Source: Sediminibacterium sp. (GTDB lineage Bacteria; Bacteroidota; Bacteroidia; Chitinophagales; Chitinophagaceae). From it: 64,000 nt of DNA. Below the pieces are notes generated by a model. The model saw only the letters and a program-made list of their open reading frames with translations, was not told the origin of the DNA and searched no databases. Every line of letters starts with the position of its first letter. Position 1 is the stretch's first letter. This document shows positions 16,961 to 26,830 of this stretch, one piece after another. The position numbers and the translations under genes are program-made. The stretch lies in assembly GCA_030158665.1 (NCBI GenBank), contig JAOASM010000050.1, positions 124,001-188,000 of the forward strand, written 5' to 3'.

Positions 16961-19177
16961 ATGAGCCAAATACACAAGCTTTTTTTACTGCTTTTTTTGA
17001 CCTCCCTTCAGTTGAATGGGTTTTCACAAAACAATGCGCCCAATCAACGAGATTTTAAATTAACAATAAAGCAAACTAAGATGGCCATCAAATTAGATGG
17101 TGTGATGGACGAGGCAGCTTGGAATACAGTAGAAGCAGTAACAAATTTTAAAAAGAAGTTCCCAAACGATATTGGTGATGCCAAAAAACAAACAGAAGTA
17201 AAATATCTATTCGATGATAAAAATATTTACTTTGGCTTCAAGGTATACGATAGTGGTACAGCGATCACAAAAAGTTTAAAACGAGATATTGGACATGATG
17301 GCATGGATGGTGTGGGGATTATCCTAGATCCAACCAATCAGCAAACCAATGGATTTTATTTTGTATTAAGTACATTAAATGTCCAATCCGAAGATCAGTT
17401 ATCCGGATCAAGTAGTGATGGAATAAACTATAGCTGGGATAGTAAATGGTATTCCATGACAAAAGATTATGGCAATTATTGGATCGCAGAGATTGCCATT
17501 CCCTTTAAATCCATCCGTTACAATCCAGAAAACAAAAACTGGGGCGTGAATTTCGTCCGAATTGACGCTAAAAATTTTGAATATAGTACTTGGACAAAAG
17601 TGGCTACTAATTTTAAATCTTATGATTTAGGATTAACTGGATTGATGCAATGGGAAACCAATCCTCCAGCCAGTTCAAACAATATTATTTTCCTTCCTTA
17701 TTTAACAGGAGGTGCCTCTAATGACAATCAGGCCAATAGTTCAACCACTACAGGCAATGCAGGTTTTGACGCTAAAATAGCATTGAATTCGGCGTTAAAC
17801 TTAGACCTCACAGTCAATCCAGACTTCTCACAAGTAGAAGTGGACAATCAAGTAACCAACTTAACAAGATTCAGCATATTCCTACCAGAACGAAGGGCTT
17901 TCTTTTTAGAGAACTCAGATTTATTTGCCGGTTTTGGTATTCCTCCTATTCGCCCATTCTATTCAAGAACAATTGGCTTAGACAAGGCAGGCAATAAAAT
18001 ACCTATTTTATTTGGAGCTAGGTTATCTGGCAATTTATCTCCGGATGTAAGGATTGGTGCAATGAATATGCAAACTGGAAGAAAAGGCGATTATGCTCCT
18101 GAAAATTTTTCTGCTTTCACATTGCAAAAAAGAGTCCTAAAAAGATCCATGATCAAAGGCTATTTTTTAAATCGTGAAAATTTTATTTCTGTAGAAGAAG
18201 AGAAATTGAATCCATTGAGTAAATATGGCAGAAATGCAGGTGTCAGCTTTGACTATTCTAATGCAGAGGGAACAATTAATTATTGGGCTAATTACAATCT
18301 GTCTATTAAGCCAACCATTAAAAGCCTCAATAATTATTATGAAGCAGGGGGAAGTTTTAATACAAGGAAGTTTGGATTTGTATTTGACTTAGCCAACGTA
18401 GATAAGAATTATTATACAGATATGGGGTTCGTGCAAAGAATAGAAAATTACGATGCCATCAACGATACCACAATTCGAGTAGGATTTAAACATATTTTTT
18501 CAGAAATATCTTACAATATATTACCCACCAAGGGTAAGGTTGGAAGAGTTGAAACTGCTTTCCAAAATGCATTGATCTTTAATCCAGACAATAGTTTCAA
18601 TGAATGGGAATCAGGCATTTCCATTAAAACCGATTTCAAGAACGCCTCTAATCTAAAGTTGGGCATTAGCAATAATGTCACCAATTTACTTTTCGCAACC
18701 AGCTTTACTGACGGAGACCCATTACCAGCGGCTCGATATCAATATGCAAAAATTGGCTTGGGTTATGTTTCAGATACTAGAAAACTATTTGGATGGTTTT
18801 CTGAAATCATGATTGGACAATTTTACAATGGAAACGTTCAAAGTTTTGGTGCAGGAATCAATTGGAGAAGTCAGCCACATCTTAATCTACGTTTGAATGC
18901 ACAATTGAATCAAATTCAACTCCCAGGGACTTATGGAAGTACTAAATTGGTGTTGATAGCACCAAGAATTGAGTACAATTTTAGCACTCAGCTTTTCTGG
19001 ACCACTTTCATTCAATACAATACACAAGGCAATAATTTCAATATCAACAGTCGATTGCAATATCGATATAAACCAATGAGTGATTTCTTTTTGGTATACA
19101 CAGATAATTATTTTACAGACCCTTTATTTAAAAATAAGAATAGAGCACTTATCTTTAAGCTTAGTTATTGGTTTTAA
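16961..19177 (+). CDS. DUF5916 outer-membrane protein with CBM9-like N-terminal domain
   Basis: 738 residues. A signal peptide (KLFLLLFLTSLQLNGFS) is followed by a family-9 carbohydrate-binding-like domain (IKLDGVMDEAAWNTVEAV, WIAEIAIPFKSIRY; residues ~35-225). The remainder is a beta-barrel-like DUF5916 region, with FSQVEVDNQVTNLTRFSIFL, PERRAFFLENSDLF and a final LSYWF typical of outer-membrane beta barrels. The substrate is unknown. It is not obviously operonic with ade, 22 bp downstream. Confidence 0.85.
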   Translation: MSQIHKLFLLLFLTSLQLNGFSQNNAPNQRDFKLTIKQTKMAIKLDGVMDEAAWNTVEAVTNFKKKFPNDIGDAKKQTEVKYLFDDKNIYFGFKVYDSGTAITKSLKRDIGHDGMDGVGIILDPTNQQTNGFYFVLSTLNVQSEDQLSGSSSDGINYSWDSKWYSMTKDYGNYWIAEIAIPFKSIRYNPENKNWGVNFVRIDAKNFEYSTWTKVATNFKSYDLGLTGLMQWETNPPASSNNIIFLPYLTGGASNDNQANSSTTTGNAGFDAKIALNSALNLDLTVNPDFSQVEVDNQVTNLTRFSIFLPERRAFFLENSDLFAGFGIPPIRPFYSRTIGLDKAGNKIPILFGARLSGNLSPDVRIGAMNMQTGRKGDYAPENFSAFTLQKRVLKRSMIKGYFLNRENFISVEEEKLNPLSKYGRNAGVSFDYSNAEGTINYWANYNLSIKPTIKSLNNYYEAGGSFNTRKFGFVFDLANVDKNYYTDMGFVQRIENYDAINDTTIRVGFKHIFSEISYNILPTKGKVGRVETAFQNALIFNPDNSFNEWESGISIKTDFKNASNLKLGISNNVTNLLFATSFTDGDPLPAARYQYAKIGLGYVSDTRKLFGWFSEIMIGQFYNGNVQSFGAGINWRSQPHLNLRLNAQLNQIQLPGTYGSTKLVLIAPRIEYNFSTQLFWTTFIQYNTQGNNFNINSRLQYRYKPMSDFFLVYTDNYFTDPLFKNKNRALIFKLSYWF

Positions 19178-19198
19178 TTCACCTTTCTAAGCAACGCA

Positions 19199-20830
19199 AT
19201 GCAAACAACCACCCTACAGGGTCAATATGTTGACATCCTCAACAAACGTATTTACCCAGCAACCATCCTCATTCAAGAAGGCACTATTGTATCTATCACT
19301 GAATGTAATGAAGCACCGAGTCAATTTATTTTACCAGGCTTCATAGATAGTCATGTTCATATTGAAAGTAGTATGCTAGTGCCTAGCTCATTTGCAAGAT
19401 TAGCAGTGGTCCATGGTACCATTGGGACTATAAGTGACCCCCATGAGATTGCGAATGTTTGTGGATTAGAGGGTGTGCAATATATGATTGACAATGGCAA
19501 GAAAGTGCCCTTTCATTTTTTCTTTGGCGCACCAAGTTGCGTTCCTGCTACACAATTTGAAACAGCCGGCGCATCTATTGATAGTGCTGCTACAGCAACC
19601 CTCTTAGCCTCTCCAGATATTTACTATTTAAGTGAGATGATGAACTTTCCTGGCGTCTTACACCAAGATCCAGAAGTGATGCAAAAAATTAAGTCAGCAC
19701 ACGCCATTGGCAAGCCCGTTGACGGTCATGCACCGGGGCTGATGGGCGACCTTGCTAAACAATATATAGAAGCGGGTATTAGTACAGATCATGAATGTTT
19801 TACAATTGAAGAAGCAGTCGACAAATTAAGTTTTGGAATGCATATTTTAATCCGTGAAGGAAGTGCTGCTAAAAACTTTGAAGCTTTATATGAACTAATT
19901 GATGATCATCCTAAAAAAATCATGCTATGCAGTGATGACAAACATCCAGATAGTTTATTGGATGGGCATATCAATCAATTGTGTGCTAGAGCAGTCGCTA
20001 AAGGAATAAATGTATTTAATGTGCTGAGAACAGCCTGTATCAATCCTGTAGTACATTATAAATTACCAACCGGATTTGCAAGAGTAAATGATCCCGCTAA
20101 TTTGATACTGGTAGAAGACTTAAAAAACTTCAAGGTCATGGCCACTTATATAGATGGTCAAATGGTGGCAAAAGAGGGCATTTCATTGATTGAGCCGATA
20201 CAAGCAACAACTATTAATCAATTCAATGCGAATCCGATTGTATTATCAGATCTTAGATTGTCCGATTCAGATTATCCATCCAAAGACGGAATGGTTCCAG
20301 TGATTCATGCCATCGATGGACAGCTGATTACCAATTTGATTTGGACAAATCCAAAAATTAAAGACGGTGCAATTATTTCAGATGTTGAAAAAGATGTCTT
20401 AAAAGTAGTTGTATACAATCGTTACCATGCAGCCAAACCAAAGGTTGGACTGATTCAATCATTTGGATTTAAAATGGGGGCTATTGCATCCACTGTAGCT
20501 CATGACAGTCATAACATCATTGCTGTTGGAGTAGACGATGAAAGTATTTTAGAAGCGATCAACTTGGTGGTTCATGAAAAAGGTGGCATTAGTTGCGTGC
20601 GAGAAGATCAGTCAAAAGTGATTGGCCTTCCGGTTGCTGGGTTAATGAGTACGGCTGATCCATATCAAGTTGCCAATGACTATATCGAAATTGACAAAAT
20701 GGCCAAAACATTAGGTACTACACTTGGTTCTCCATTCATGACACTCAGTTTTATGGCATTATTGGTCATTCCGCACATAAAAATGAGTGATCTTGGTCTT
20801 TTTGATGGAGACCAATTTAAATTATATTAA
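19199..20830 (+). CDS. ade: Adenine deaminase
   Basis: A 543-residue amidohydrolase converting adenine to hypoxanthine and ammonia (purine salvage). The metal-binding motif FIDSHVHIESSMLVPSSFAR, TISDPHEIANVCG, DGHAPGLMG, STDHECFTIEEA and CSDDKHPDSLL are all family hallmarks. The C-terminal domain has STVAHDSHNIIAVGVDD. Its neighbour is upp, so the two form a nucleobase-salvage pair, though upp has its own promoter-like box. Confidence 0.96.
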   Translation: MQTTTLQGQYVDILNKRIYPATILIQEGTIVSITECNEAPSQFILPGFIDSHVHIESSMLVPSSFARLAVVHGTIGTISDPHEIANVCGLEGVQYMIDNGKKVPFHFFFGAPSCVPATQFETAGASIDSAATATLLASPDIYYLSEMMNFPGVLHQDPEVMQKIKSAHAIGKPVDGHAPGLMGDLAKQYIEAGISTDHECFTIEEAVDKLSFGMHILIREGSAAKNFEALYELIDDHPKKIMLCSDDKHPDSLLDGHINQLCARAVAKGINVFNVLRTACINPVVHYKLPTGFARVNDPANLILVEDLKNFKVMATYIDGQMVAKEGISLIEPIQATTINQFNANPIVLSDLRLSDSDYPSKDGMVPVIHAIDGQLITNLIWTNPKIKDGAIISDVEKDVLKVVVYNRYHAAKPKVGLIQSFGFKMGAIASTVAHDSHNIIAVGVDDESILEAINLVVHEKGGISCVREDQSKVIGLPVAGLMSTADPYQVANDYIEIDKMAKTLGTTLGSPFMTLSFMALLVIPHIKMSDLGLFDGDQFKLY

Positions 20831-20835
20831 TTTTG
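20828..20835 (+). promoter_or_regulatory. -7 promoter box of upp (TAATTTTG)
   Basis: An exact TAnnTTTG that overlaps the ade stop codon, 33 nt before the upp ATG. Confidence 0.45.
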
Positions 20836-20868
20836 ATACATTCTAATACAAGCAATTAAAACAATCAT

Positions 20869-21522
20869 ATGGTCATTGACTTAAGCAAGAATAATAGTTT
20901 ACTAAACCATTGGGTAGCAGAATTAAGAGATGTTCAGGTACAAAACGACAGAATGCGTTTCAGAAGAAATATAGAACGTATCGGAGAAGTAGCTGCCTAC
21001 GAATTAAGTAAGACCATGCGCTTTAACACTGTTAACGTTACTACACCATTAGGAGTTGCTGCTACTCCATTATTAGAACAACAGCCTGTATTAGCTACTA
21101 TCTTAAGAGCTGGACTGCCATTACACCAAGGCATGTTGAACTATTTTGATAAAGCAGATAATGCATTTATATCTGCTTACAGAAAACATCATCCAGATGG
21201 CAGTTTTGAAATCAGTCTTGAATATTTAAGCTGTCCAGATCTTAATAACAGAATTTTAATTTTGTGCGATCCAATGCTAGCAACAGGTGCTTCTTTGGTT
21301 GAAACCATACAAGCGATACTGAAAACGCAAACTCCTGCACAAATTCATATTGTTGTAACCATCGCTAGTCAAAAAGGCATCGAGCATGTAGAAAAAGAAT
21401 TAGGAGCTGACATTCCTATCTGGTGTGCAGCAATTGATCCTATCTTAAATGACAAAAGTTATATCGTCCCAGGTTTGGGAGATGCTGGAGATCTTGCATT
21501 TGGCACCAAAATGCAATCATAG
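20869..21522 (+). CDS. upp: Uracil phosphoribosyltransferase
   Basis: 217 residues. The enzyme makes UMP from uracil and PRPP. The type-I PRTase PRPP loop is LILCDPMLATGASLVETI (around residues 130-147). ATILRAGLPLHQGMLNYF and the C-terminal uracil-binding YIVPGLGDAGDLAFGT are characteristic. It is cytoplasmic and sits next to ade. Confidence 0.96.
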   Translation: MVIDLSKNNSLLNHWVAELRDVQVQNDRMRFRRNIERIGEVAAYELSKTMRFNTVNVTTPLGVAATPLLEQQPVLATILRAGLPLHQGMLNYFDKADNAFISAYRKHHPDGSFEISLEYLSCPDLNNRILILCDPMLATGASLVETIQAILKTQTPAQIHIVVTIASQKGIEHVEKELGADIPIWCAAIDPILNDKSYIVPGLGDAGDLAFGTKMQS

Positions 21523-21537
21523 ATGAGGGTTCATTCG

Positions 21538-21545
21538 TATCTTTA
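21538..21545 (+). promoter_or_regulatory. Putative -7 box of the EI24 gene (TATCTTTA)
   Basis: Seven of eight matches to TAnnTTTG, 16 nt before the TTG start at 21562. Confidence 0.4.
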
Positions 21546-21561
21546 ACCTAAATACGAGGCA

Positions 21562-22323
21562 TTGCTTAAAGAACTAATTCTATCCATTCGAGCTTATTTT
21601 TTAGCCCACCGATTCATTCTTGATAATAGATTGTGGAAATGGATGGTTGTGCCTGGCGTGATCTACACCACTTTGTTCATTATAGGCATGAATTATTTTG
21701 GACAAACCTCCAGTTTTTTCATTGAATCGATCATACTCAAAACTGGACTCAAGGCATTTATTGACAGCTTGAATAGCAATTGGCTTGGCTTTTTTATTAC
21801 AATGGGTAGCTTCTGGCTTTGGTTCACTTTATTGCTTTTTTACTTTGCCTTATTCAAGTATCTTTTTTTGATTTTCTTTGCGCCATTATTTGCCTATTTA
21901 CATTTACGCATCGTTGCCATACAACAATCCATTCCATTTGTTTTTAATAAAAAGGAATACCTTAAACTAGTAGCTAGATCCATCTTAGTCAATTTAAACA
22001 ATATGCTTTGGCAGACAGTTTATCTCGTTCCGATTGTATTAGTTTGTACGCTACCTGTACTAGGATGGTTTACGCCACTTTTTACCATTTTAATGGAAAG
22101 CTATTTTCTAGGATTCGCCATGATGGATTTTGGATTGGCTACTGAAAAACACAATAGAAATTTTGCCGCCGCATATGTAAGTCGACACAAGGGACTCCCA
22201 ATTGGCAATGGCATTGTATTTTATCTTTTACACCTACTTCCTATTATTGGATGGATCACTGCTCCTTTTTATGCATTGGTTGCCGCCCATCTTAATACAC
22301 AGGAAATCAAAGACACCGAATAA
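21562..22323 (+). CDS. EI24-family membrane protein
   Basis: 253 residues with four to six predicted helices, for example WMVVPGVIYTTLFIIGMNYF, FWLWFTLLLFYFALFKYLFL and FYLLHLLPIIGWITAPFYAL. The layout, with LYFALFKYLFLIFFAPLFAY and AFYALVAAHLNTQE-type ends, fits EI24/CysZ-like proteins. CysZ takes up sulfate in proteobacteria, but no cys genes are nearby, so I do not assign that role. The start is TTG, with a -7 box upstream. It is 2 bp before the methyltransferase gene. Confidence 0.75.
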   Translation: MLKELILSIRAYFLAHRFILDNRLWKWMVVPGVIYTTLFIIGMNYFGQTSSFFIESIILKTGLKAFIDSLNSNWLGFFITMGSFWLWFTLLLFYFALFKYLFLIFFAPLFAYLHLRIVAIQQSIPFVFNKKEYLKLVARSILVNLNNMLWQTVYLVPIVLVCTLPVLGWFTPLFTILMESYFLGFAMMDFGLATEKHNRNFAAAYVSRHKGLPIGNGIVFYLLHLLPIIGWITAPFYALVAAHLNTQEIKDTE

Positions 22324-22325
22324 TT

Positions 22326-23030
22326 ATGGAAGCATTGGGAAAGGTATTGCTACTGCCTATGTTATTACACGAAGAAGGCTGGGAGGCACTTCCTAAAGAT
22401 GTCTCAATTTGGGTCAAAGCATGTGATGCATTTTTTGTAGAAAACGAAAAGACGACCAGAAGATATTTTAAAAAAATCTGGAAGGAAATGGTCATCGACG
22501 ACTATCAATGGCATACGATTCATCAAGTAGAAGCGGCACAGATAAACGCATTTGTGCAACTATTAAAATCAGGGAAAACAATCGGTATTGTATCTGAAGC
22601 AGGTTGTGCAGGTATAGCAGATCCAGGTCAACTATTGGTTGCTGCAGCACAAAAATTAGGCGCCACAGTAAAGCCCTATATGGGCCCATCGTCCATATTA
22701 TTATCTTTAATGGGAAGTGGATTTAATGGACAAGGATTTACGTTCAATGGCTACCTACCCATAGATGCCGCAGAAAGAAAAAAGAAAATTCAAGCACTAG
22801 AACAAATTGTTGTAAGCAATAGCACTGCACAATTGTTTATTGAAACGCCCTATAGAAACAATCAATTATTAGAAGCGATTCTTCAAAGTTGTCATCCCAA
22901 TACGCAATTATGTATTGGCGTTGACATCACTGGCCCTAATGAATTCATTAAGACCGCCACTGTGCAATATTGGAAAAATCACAAGCCGGAATTGCATAAG
23001 AAATTAGCTATTTTTATTTTAGGTAAATAA
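22326..23030 (+). CDS. RsmI-like SAM-dependent methyltransferase (tetrapyrrole-methylase fold)
   Basis: 234 residues. IGIVSEAGCAGIADPGQLLV and TVKPYMGPSSILLSLMGSGF match the RsmI family (canonical ISDAGTPGISDPG). The usual N-terminal GTLYLVATPIGN motif is replaced by GKVLLLPMLLHEEG. RsmI methylates the ribose of C1402 in 16S rRNA. The divergent N-terminus suggests a second, Bacteroidota-type paralogue whose substrate may differ. It is tightly linked to the EI24 gene. Confidence 0.8.
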   Translation: MEALGKVLLLPMLLHEEGWEALPKDVSIWVKACDAFFVENEKTTRRYFKKIWKEMVIDDYQWHTIHQVEAAQINAFVQLLKSGKTIGIVSEAGCAGIADPGQLLVAAAQKLGATVKPYMGPSSILLSLMGSGFNGQGFTFNGYLPIDAAERKKKIQALEQIVVSNSTAQLFIETPYRNNQLLEAILQSCHPNTQLCIGVDITGPNEFIKTATVQYWKNHKPELHKKLAIFILGK

Positions 23031-23076
23031 GTATTTGCCGAAATATTATTAGATCTATTTTGCTGTATCCTTATAC

Positions 23077-24342
23077 ATGCAAAACAAATTGATAATATGG
23101 AGGGCATCACACCCTGTTTTTTTAATTTGTTGCTACTTTTTAATTGGTTATTTAAGCTATCGATCCACAAGTCAATATTGGCCCCAACTACAAGAATCAA
23201 TCTTACTTCTAATTGTAGTCATCTCTAGTTTTTGTTTATCTATTTTTCACGCATTCAGTAAAAAAGCAAAGCAGTTTAAGATACTACCAGCCATTTTTTT
23301 AATAATATGGGGTATCTGTATTGCACAGGTTCATGAATCATATTCTTTCTTAAGTCAACTGATATCTGCACAATGGGTGATAGATACCAGACAATACTTT
23401 ATATCAAAAATAGATCGTTCCTTTTCCAATCCCGAATCCAATGCATTCGCTAAAAGCCTTTTGTTTGGCAGCAAAACAGAGATGTCTCTGTCTCTAAAAA
23501 CAGCCTATCAACAACTTGGAATCTTGCATATCATTGCGATTAGCGGGATGCATCTAGACATTTTATTTAAACTACTAGAAAAAAGTACCCTTTGGTTGCC
23601 CCATAAAAATTGGGCTAGATGGACAAAACTGATTGCGCTACTTTTTATCGTCTGGTCATATACCATGCTTGCACATGCTGGACCATCTGTAGTGCGAGCA
23701 AGTTTATTTTTTACTATTATATTGATTGGGCGCTTTTTTTATTTAAACCTATTTTCACTCAATACGATTAGCACTGGAATATTGCTTGTGCTGTTGTATA
23801 ATAGTCAAATTATAACAGAGATTGGACTACAGCTCTCTTATGCAGCAGTTGTGGGAATACATTTTTTTTACAAACCACTACTTCAATTAGTACCAATGGA
23901 CAATCAATTACTACGCCTAGCTTGGAGTAATCTAGCACTCTCTATTGCTGCACAAATAACCACATTGCCTATTTTATTATATTATTTTCATAAGAGCTCA
24001 AGCTTGTCCATTATTGGCAACTTCCTATTTGTTCCTGCCAGTAGCGTTCTATTATACGCCTTGTTATTGTTTATGATCCTACCTAATATTGAAGGGATGC
24101 TTGGTATTATTGCCGATTGTATTAGTTGGTATATCGAGACAATGAATCGAAGTATCCATCAACTATTCCAGTTTTTGCAAATTGAGGATCGCAGATATGA
24201 TTTAGGAATAGCAGGGTTAACTTATTATTATTTTTGCCTTTTTGTAGCCTTGTATTGGATGCAAAAGAGAGATCCAAAGAGCTTAATACTGTTACTAACA
24301 GGTAGTTGTGTCTATAGTCTCATAAAGTTATTCAGTGTTTAA
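23077..24342 (+). CDS. ComEC/Rec2-family membrane protein, short form
   Basis: 421 residues, nearly all hydrophobic. The competence domain is clear from SNAFAKSLLFGSKTEMSLSL, LGILHIIAISGMHLDILF and LAHAGPSVVRASLFFTIILI. Typical ComEC proteins of this phylum are about 650-700 residues, with an N-terminal OB/DUF4131 region and sometimes a C-terminal beta-lactamase-like domain. Here the segment between the first helices and the competence domain is very short and the C-terminal domain is absent. ComEC is the inner-membrane DNA channel in natural transformation. Confidence 0.85.
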   Translation: MQNKLIIWRASHPVFLICCYFLIGYLSYRSTSQYWPQLQESILLLIVVISSFCLSIFHAFSKKAKQFKILPAIFLIIWGICIAQVHESYSFLSQLISAQWVIDTRQYFISKIDRSFSNPESNAFAKSLLFGSKTEMSLSLKTAYQQLGILHIIAISGMHLDILFKLLEKSTLWLPHKNWARWTKLIALLFIVWSYTMLAHAGPSVVRASLFFTIILIGRFFYLNLFSLNTISTGILLVLLYNSQIITEIGLQLSYAAVVGIHFFYKPLLQLVPMDNQLLRLAWSNLALSIAAQITTLPILLYYFHKSSSLSIIGNFLFVPASSVLLYALLLFMILPNIEGMLGIIADCISWYIETMNRSIHQLFQFLQIEDRRYDLGIAGLTYYYFCLFVALYWMQKRDPKSLILLLTGSCVYSLIKLFSV

Positions 24343-24387
24343 GGTATTTTGTGGAAAATCCGAGCAGGTCAAAAAAGCAGAAGCTTG

Positions 24388-24395
24388 TACCTTTG
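24388..24395 (+). promoter_or_regulatory. -7 promoter box of purH (TACCTTTG)
   Basis: An exact TAnnTTTG three bases before the ATG at 24399. It lies inside the longer open frame starting at 24351 and therefore argues for the shorter start. Confidence 0.6.
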
Positions 24396-24398
24396 CAT

Positions 24399-25883
24399 AT
24401 GGAAAAGAAAATACAATCAGCACTTATCTCTGTTTTTTACAAAGATGGTTTAGCGCCTTTGGCTAGAACCCTTCACCAATTGAATATCACCATCTACTCT
24501 ACTGGAGGAACACAAAAATTTTTAGAAGACTTAGGCATCCCATGTGTGGCAGTTGAGTCAGTGACTGGTTATCCATCTATTTTAGGTGGACGTGTAAAAA
24601 CATTACATCCTTCTATTTTTGGCGGCATCTTAGGCAGAAGATATGAGGCACAGGATATACAAGAAATGGAGGAGTTCAAGATTCCAGCGATTGATCTTGT
24701 GATTGTTGATTTATATCCATTTGAAGAAACATTAAGAACCACTACTGAAGAAAAAGCAATTATTGAAAAAATTGATATAGGCGGACCTTCCATGATCAGA
24801 GCAGCAGCTAAGAACTTCAGAGACTTAACAGTACTTGCTGCAAAAGATGATTACGCAGTATTGAATCAAATATTAATTGCCCAACAAGGAAGTACTAGCC
24901 TAGAGCAAAGAAAAGCTTTTGCAGCAAAGGCTTTTGAGGTGGTCATGCATTATGATATTGCAATTAGCAATTATTTTAATCCTGCTACTAGTAAGACTTT
25001 ACGTTATGGAGAAAATCCTCATCAGGTAGCTACTTTCTATGGTAATTTAGACGCCTGGTTTACTCAATTAAATGGGAAGGAACTATCTTATAATAATTTA
25101 GTCGACGTAGATGCAGCTATAGCCTTGATTCAAGACTTGCCAACTACAAGTTTTGCAATCATCAAGCATACGAATGTATGTGGCGTAGCGCAAAGAGAAA
25201 CTGTTTTTGCAAGTTGGGAGGCAGCATTGGCTGGAGATCCTGAAAGTGCATTTGGAGGCGTATTGGTTACCAACGGAAAAATTGATAAAGCAACCGCTGA
25301 AGCGATCCAAGAAATATTCTTTGAAGTATTAATTGCTCCTGCTTACGATGCTGAAGCGTTGACGATTTTATCTACAAAGAAAAATAGAATTTTGCTGGAA
25401 ACAAAGCCTGGCATGCATTTTCATCCAACGCAAAAGAAATCAATTTTAAACGGAAGCTTAGAGCAAGGATTGGATACAGGTAATTACACCAACTGGGAAG
25501 AAGTAGGCGCAAGGCCTTGCAGTGAAACCGAAAAAGCGGATTTGATTTTCGGCAACATCATTTGCAAGCATTTAAAAAGCAATGCGATTGCCTTAATTAA
25601 AAATAAACAATTGATAGGTAAAGGGTGTGGCCAAACATCTAGAATAGACGCCCTAAGACAAGCCATTGATAAAGCCAAGCAATTTAAATTCGAACTTAAA
25701 GGAGCAAGCCTTGCATCGGATGCGTTTTTTCCTTTTGATGATTGTGTAAAGATTGCACAAGAAGCAGGCATTGAAGCATTTATTCAACCCGGTGGCTCTG
25801 TAAGAGATAAGGATAGTGTTGCTTATTGTCAAGCAAATGGCTTAGCAATGGTCATGACTGGTTTAAGACATTTCAAACACTAA
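24399..25883 (+). CDS. purH: Bifunctional AICAR formyltransferase/IMP cyclohydrolase
   Basis: 494 residues from the ATG at 24399 (MEKKIQSALISVFYKDG). It catalyses the last two steps of IMP synthesis. The N-terminal MGS-like cyclohydrolase domain has TIYSTGGTQKFLEDLGIP and GGRVKTLHPSIFGGIL. The formyltransferase domain has LRYGENPHQVATFYG, the catalytic Lys-His in AIIKHTNVCGVA, and SDAFFPFDDCVKIAQEAG. An upstream in-frame ATG at 24351 is rejected because of the promoter box. It lies close after the comEC-like gene. Confidence 0.97.
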   Translation: MEKKIQSALISVFYKDGLAPLARTLHQLNITIYSTGGTQKFLEDLGIPCVAVESVTGYPSILGGRVKTLHPSIFGGILGRRYEAQDIQEMEEFKIPAIDLVIVDLYPFEETLRTTTEEKAIIEKIDIGGPSMIRAAAKNFRDLTVLAAKDDYAVLNQILIAQQGSTSLEQRKAFAAKAFEVVMHYDIAISNYFNPATSKTLRYGENPHQVATFYGNLDAWFTQLNGKELSYNNLVDVDAAIALIQDLPTTSFAIIKHTNVCGVAQRETVFASWEAALAGDPESAFGGVLVTNGKIDKATAEAIQEIFFEVLIAPAYDAEALTILSTKKNRILLETKPGMHFHPTQKKSILNGSLEQGLDTGNYTNWEEVGARPCSETEKADLIFGNIICKHLKSNAIALIKNKQLIGKGCGQTSRIDALRQAIDKAKQFKFELKGASLASDAFFPFDDCVKIAQEAGIEAFIQPGGSVRDKDSVAYCQANGLAMVMTGLRHFKH

Positions 25884-25892
25884 TATTTCTGA

Positions 25893-26819
25893 ATGTCTAC
25901 TCAAAACAAAGCCTATTTCGCATTAGCCGTTACAAGTATCGTATGGGGCACCACATGGGTCGCTAGTAAGATGGGCATATCGCATATGCCTGCTTTTGAA
26001 CTAGCAAGCATCCGACAATTTTTGGGTGGCACATTGTATGTTAGCTTCTTTTTAATTAAAGGAGAACGCTTACCCACTAAAAAACAATTTCTTTGGCTAT
26101 TGGGCATGTCACTTTTAATGTTTGTTTCTTCAAACGGCATTGCAACTTATGGTTTGCAGTTTATTACAAGTGGGCTAGCTGCACTGATTGCTGCATTGTA
26201 TCCTTTATCAGTAGTTTTGATTGAAAGATACTACTACAAAGCAATTACAATTACCCCAAAAACATTGATAGGCCTATGTTTGGGCTTATTAGGAATTGGC
26301 TTTATATTTTACAAAGACAGTCTAAGCCTACACGGAAGTAACTATATATTAGGGGTGGGGCTTTCTTTGTTAGCCATGATTACCTGGAGTATCGGATCTA
26401 TTATCATATCAAGAACAAAAATCAAAATCAATGCTTATAATTCAATAGGCTGGCAAATGCTAATAAGCGCATTGATTATGGCTTGTATCACCATCATAAG
26501 TGGAGACTATGTCCCATTAAATCAAATTCCAGCCATTTCATGGGGAGTGATTGTGTATATGGTCATTGGCGGATCAGTGTTTGCATTTATTTCATTCATT
26601 TATAGTATGAAGCATTTGAAATCATCTATTGCTTCTTTATATGCTTATATCAATCCGATTGTTGCGATATGGGTTGGCTCACTTTTATTAAATGAGCAGA
26701 TGACTTGGAACAATATCGTAGGAACTTTATGCACTTTAGTTGGGGTGTACTTAGTGAATAAAAGCTTGAAGGATCAGAAAGATCCTGTCAATGCTATCTC
26801 AGATGCCGATGCAATGTGA
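25893..26819 (+). CDS. EamA-family (DMT) transporter
   Basis: 308 residues with ten predicted membrane helices in two EamA repeats. It starts MSTQNKAYFALAVTSIVWGT; the first repeat includes GLQFITSGLAALIAALYPLS and the second ISFIYSMKHLKSSIASLYAY. The drug/metabolite transporter superfamily exports amino acids, metabolites or drugs; the substrate is unknown. It starts 9 bp after purH and is convergent with lutB. Confidence 0.9.
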   Translation: MSTQNKAYFALAVTSIVWGTTWVASKMGISHMPAFELASIRQFLGGTLYVSFFLIKGERLPTKKQFLWLLGMSLLMFVSSNGIATYGLQFITSGLAALIAALYPLSVVLIERYYYKAITITPKTLIGLCLGLLGIGFIFYKDSLSLHGSNYILGVGLSLLAMITWSIGSIIISRTKIKINAYNSIGWQMLISALIMACITIISGDYVPLNQIPAISWGVIVYMVIGGSVFAFISFIYSMKHLKSSIASLYAYINPIVAIWVGSLLLNEQMTWNNIVGTLCTLVGVYLVNKSLKDQKDPVNAISDADAM

Positions 26820-26830
26820 TTTTAGTAAAT

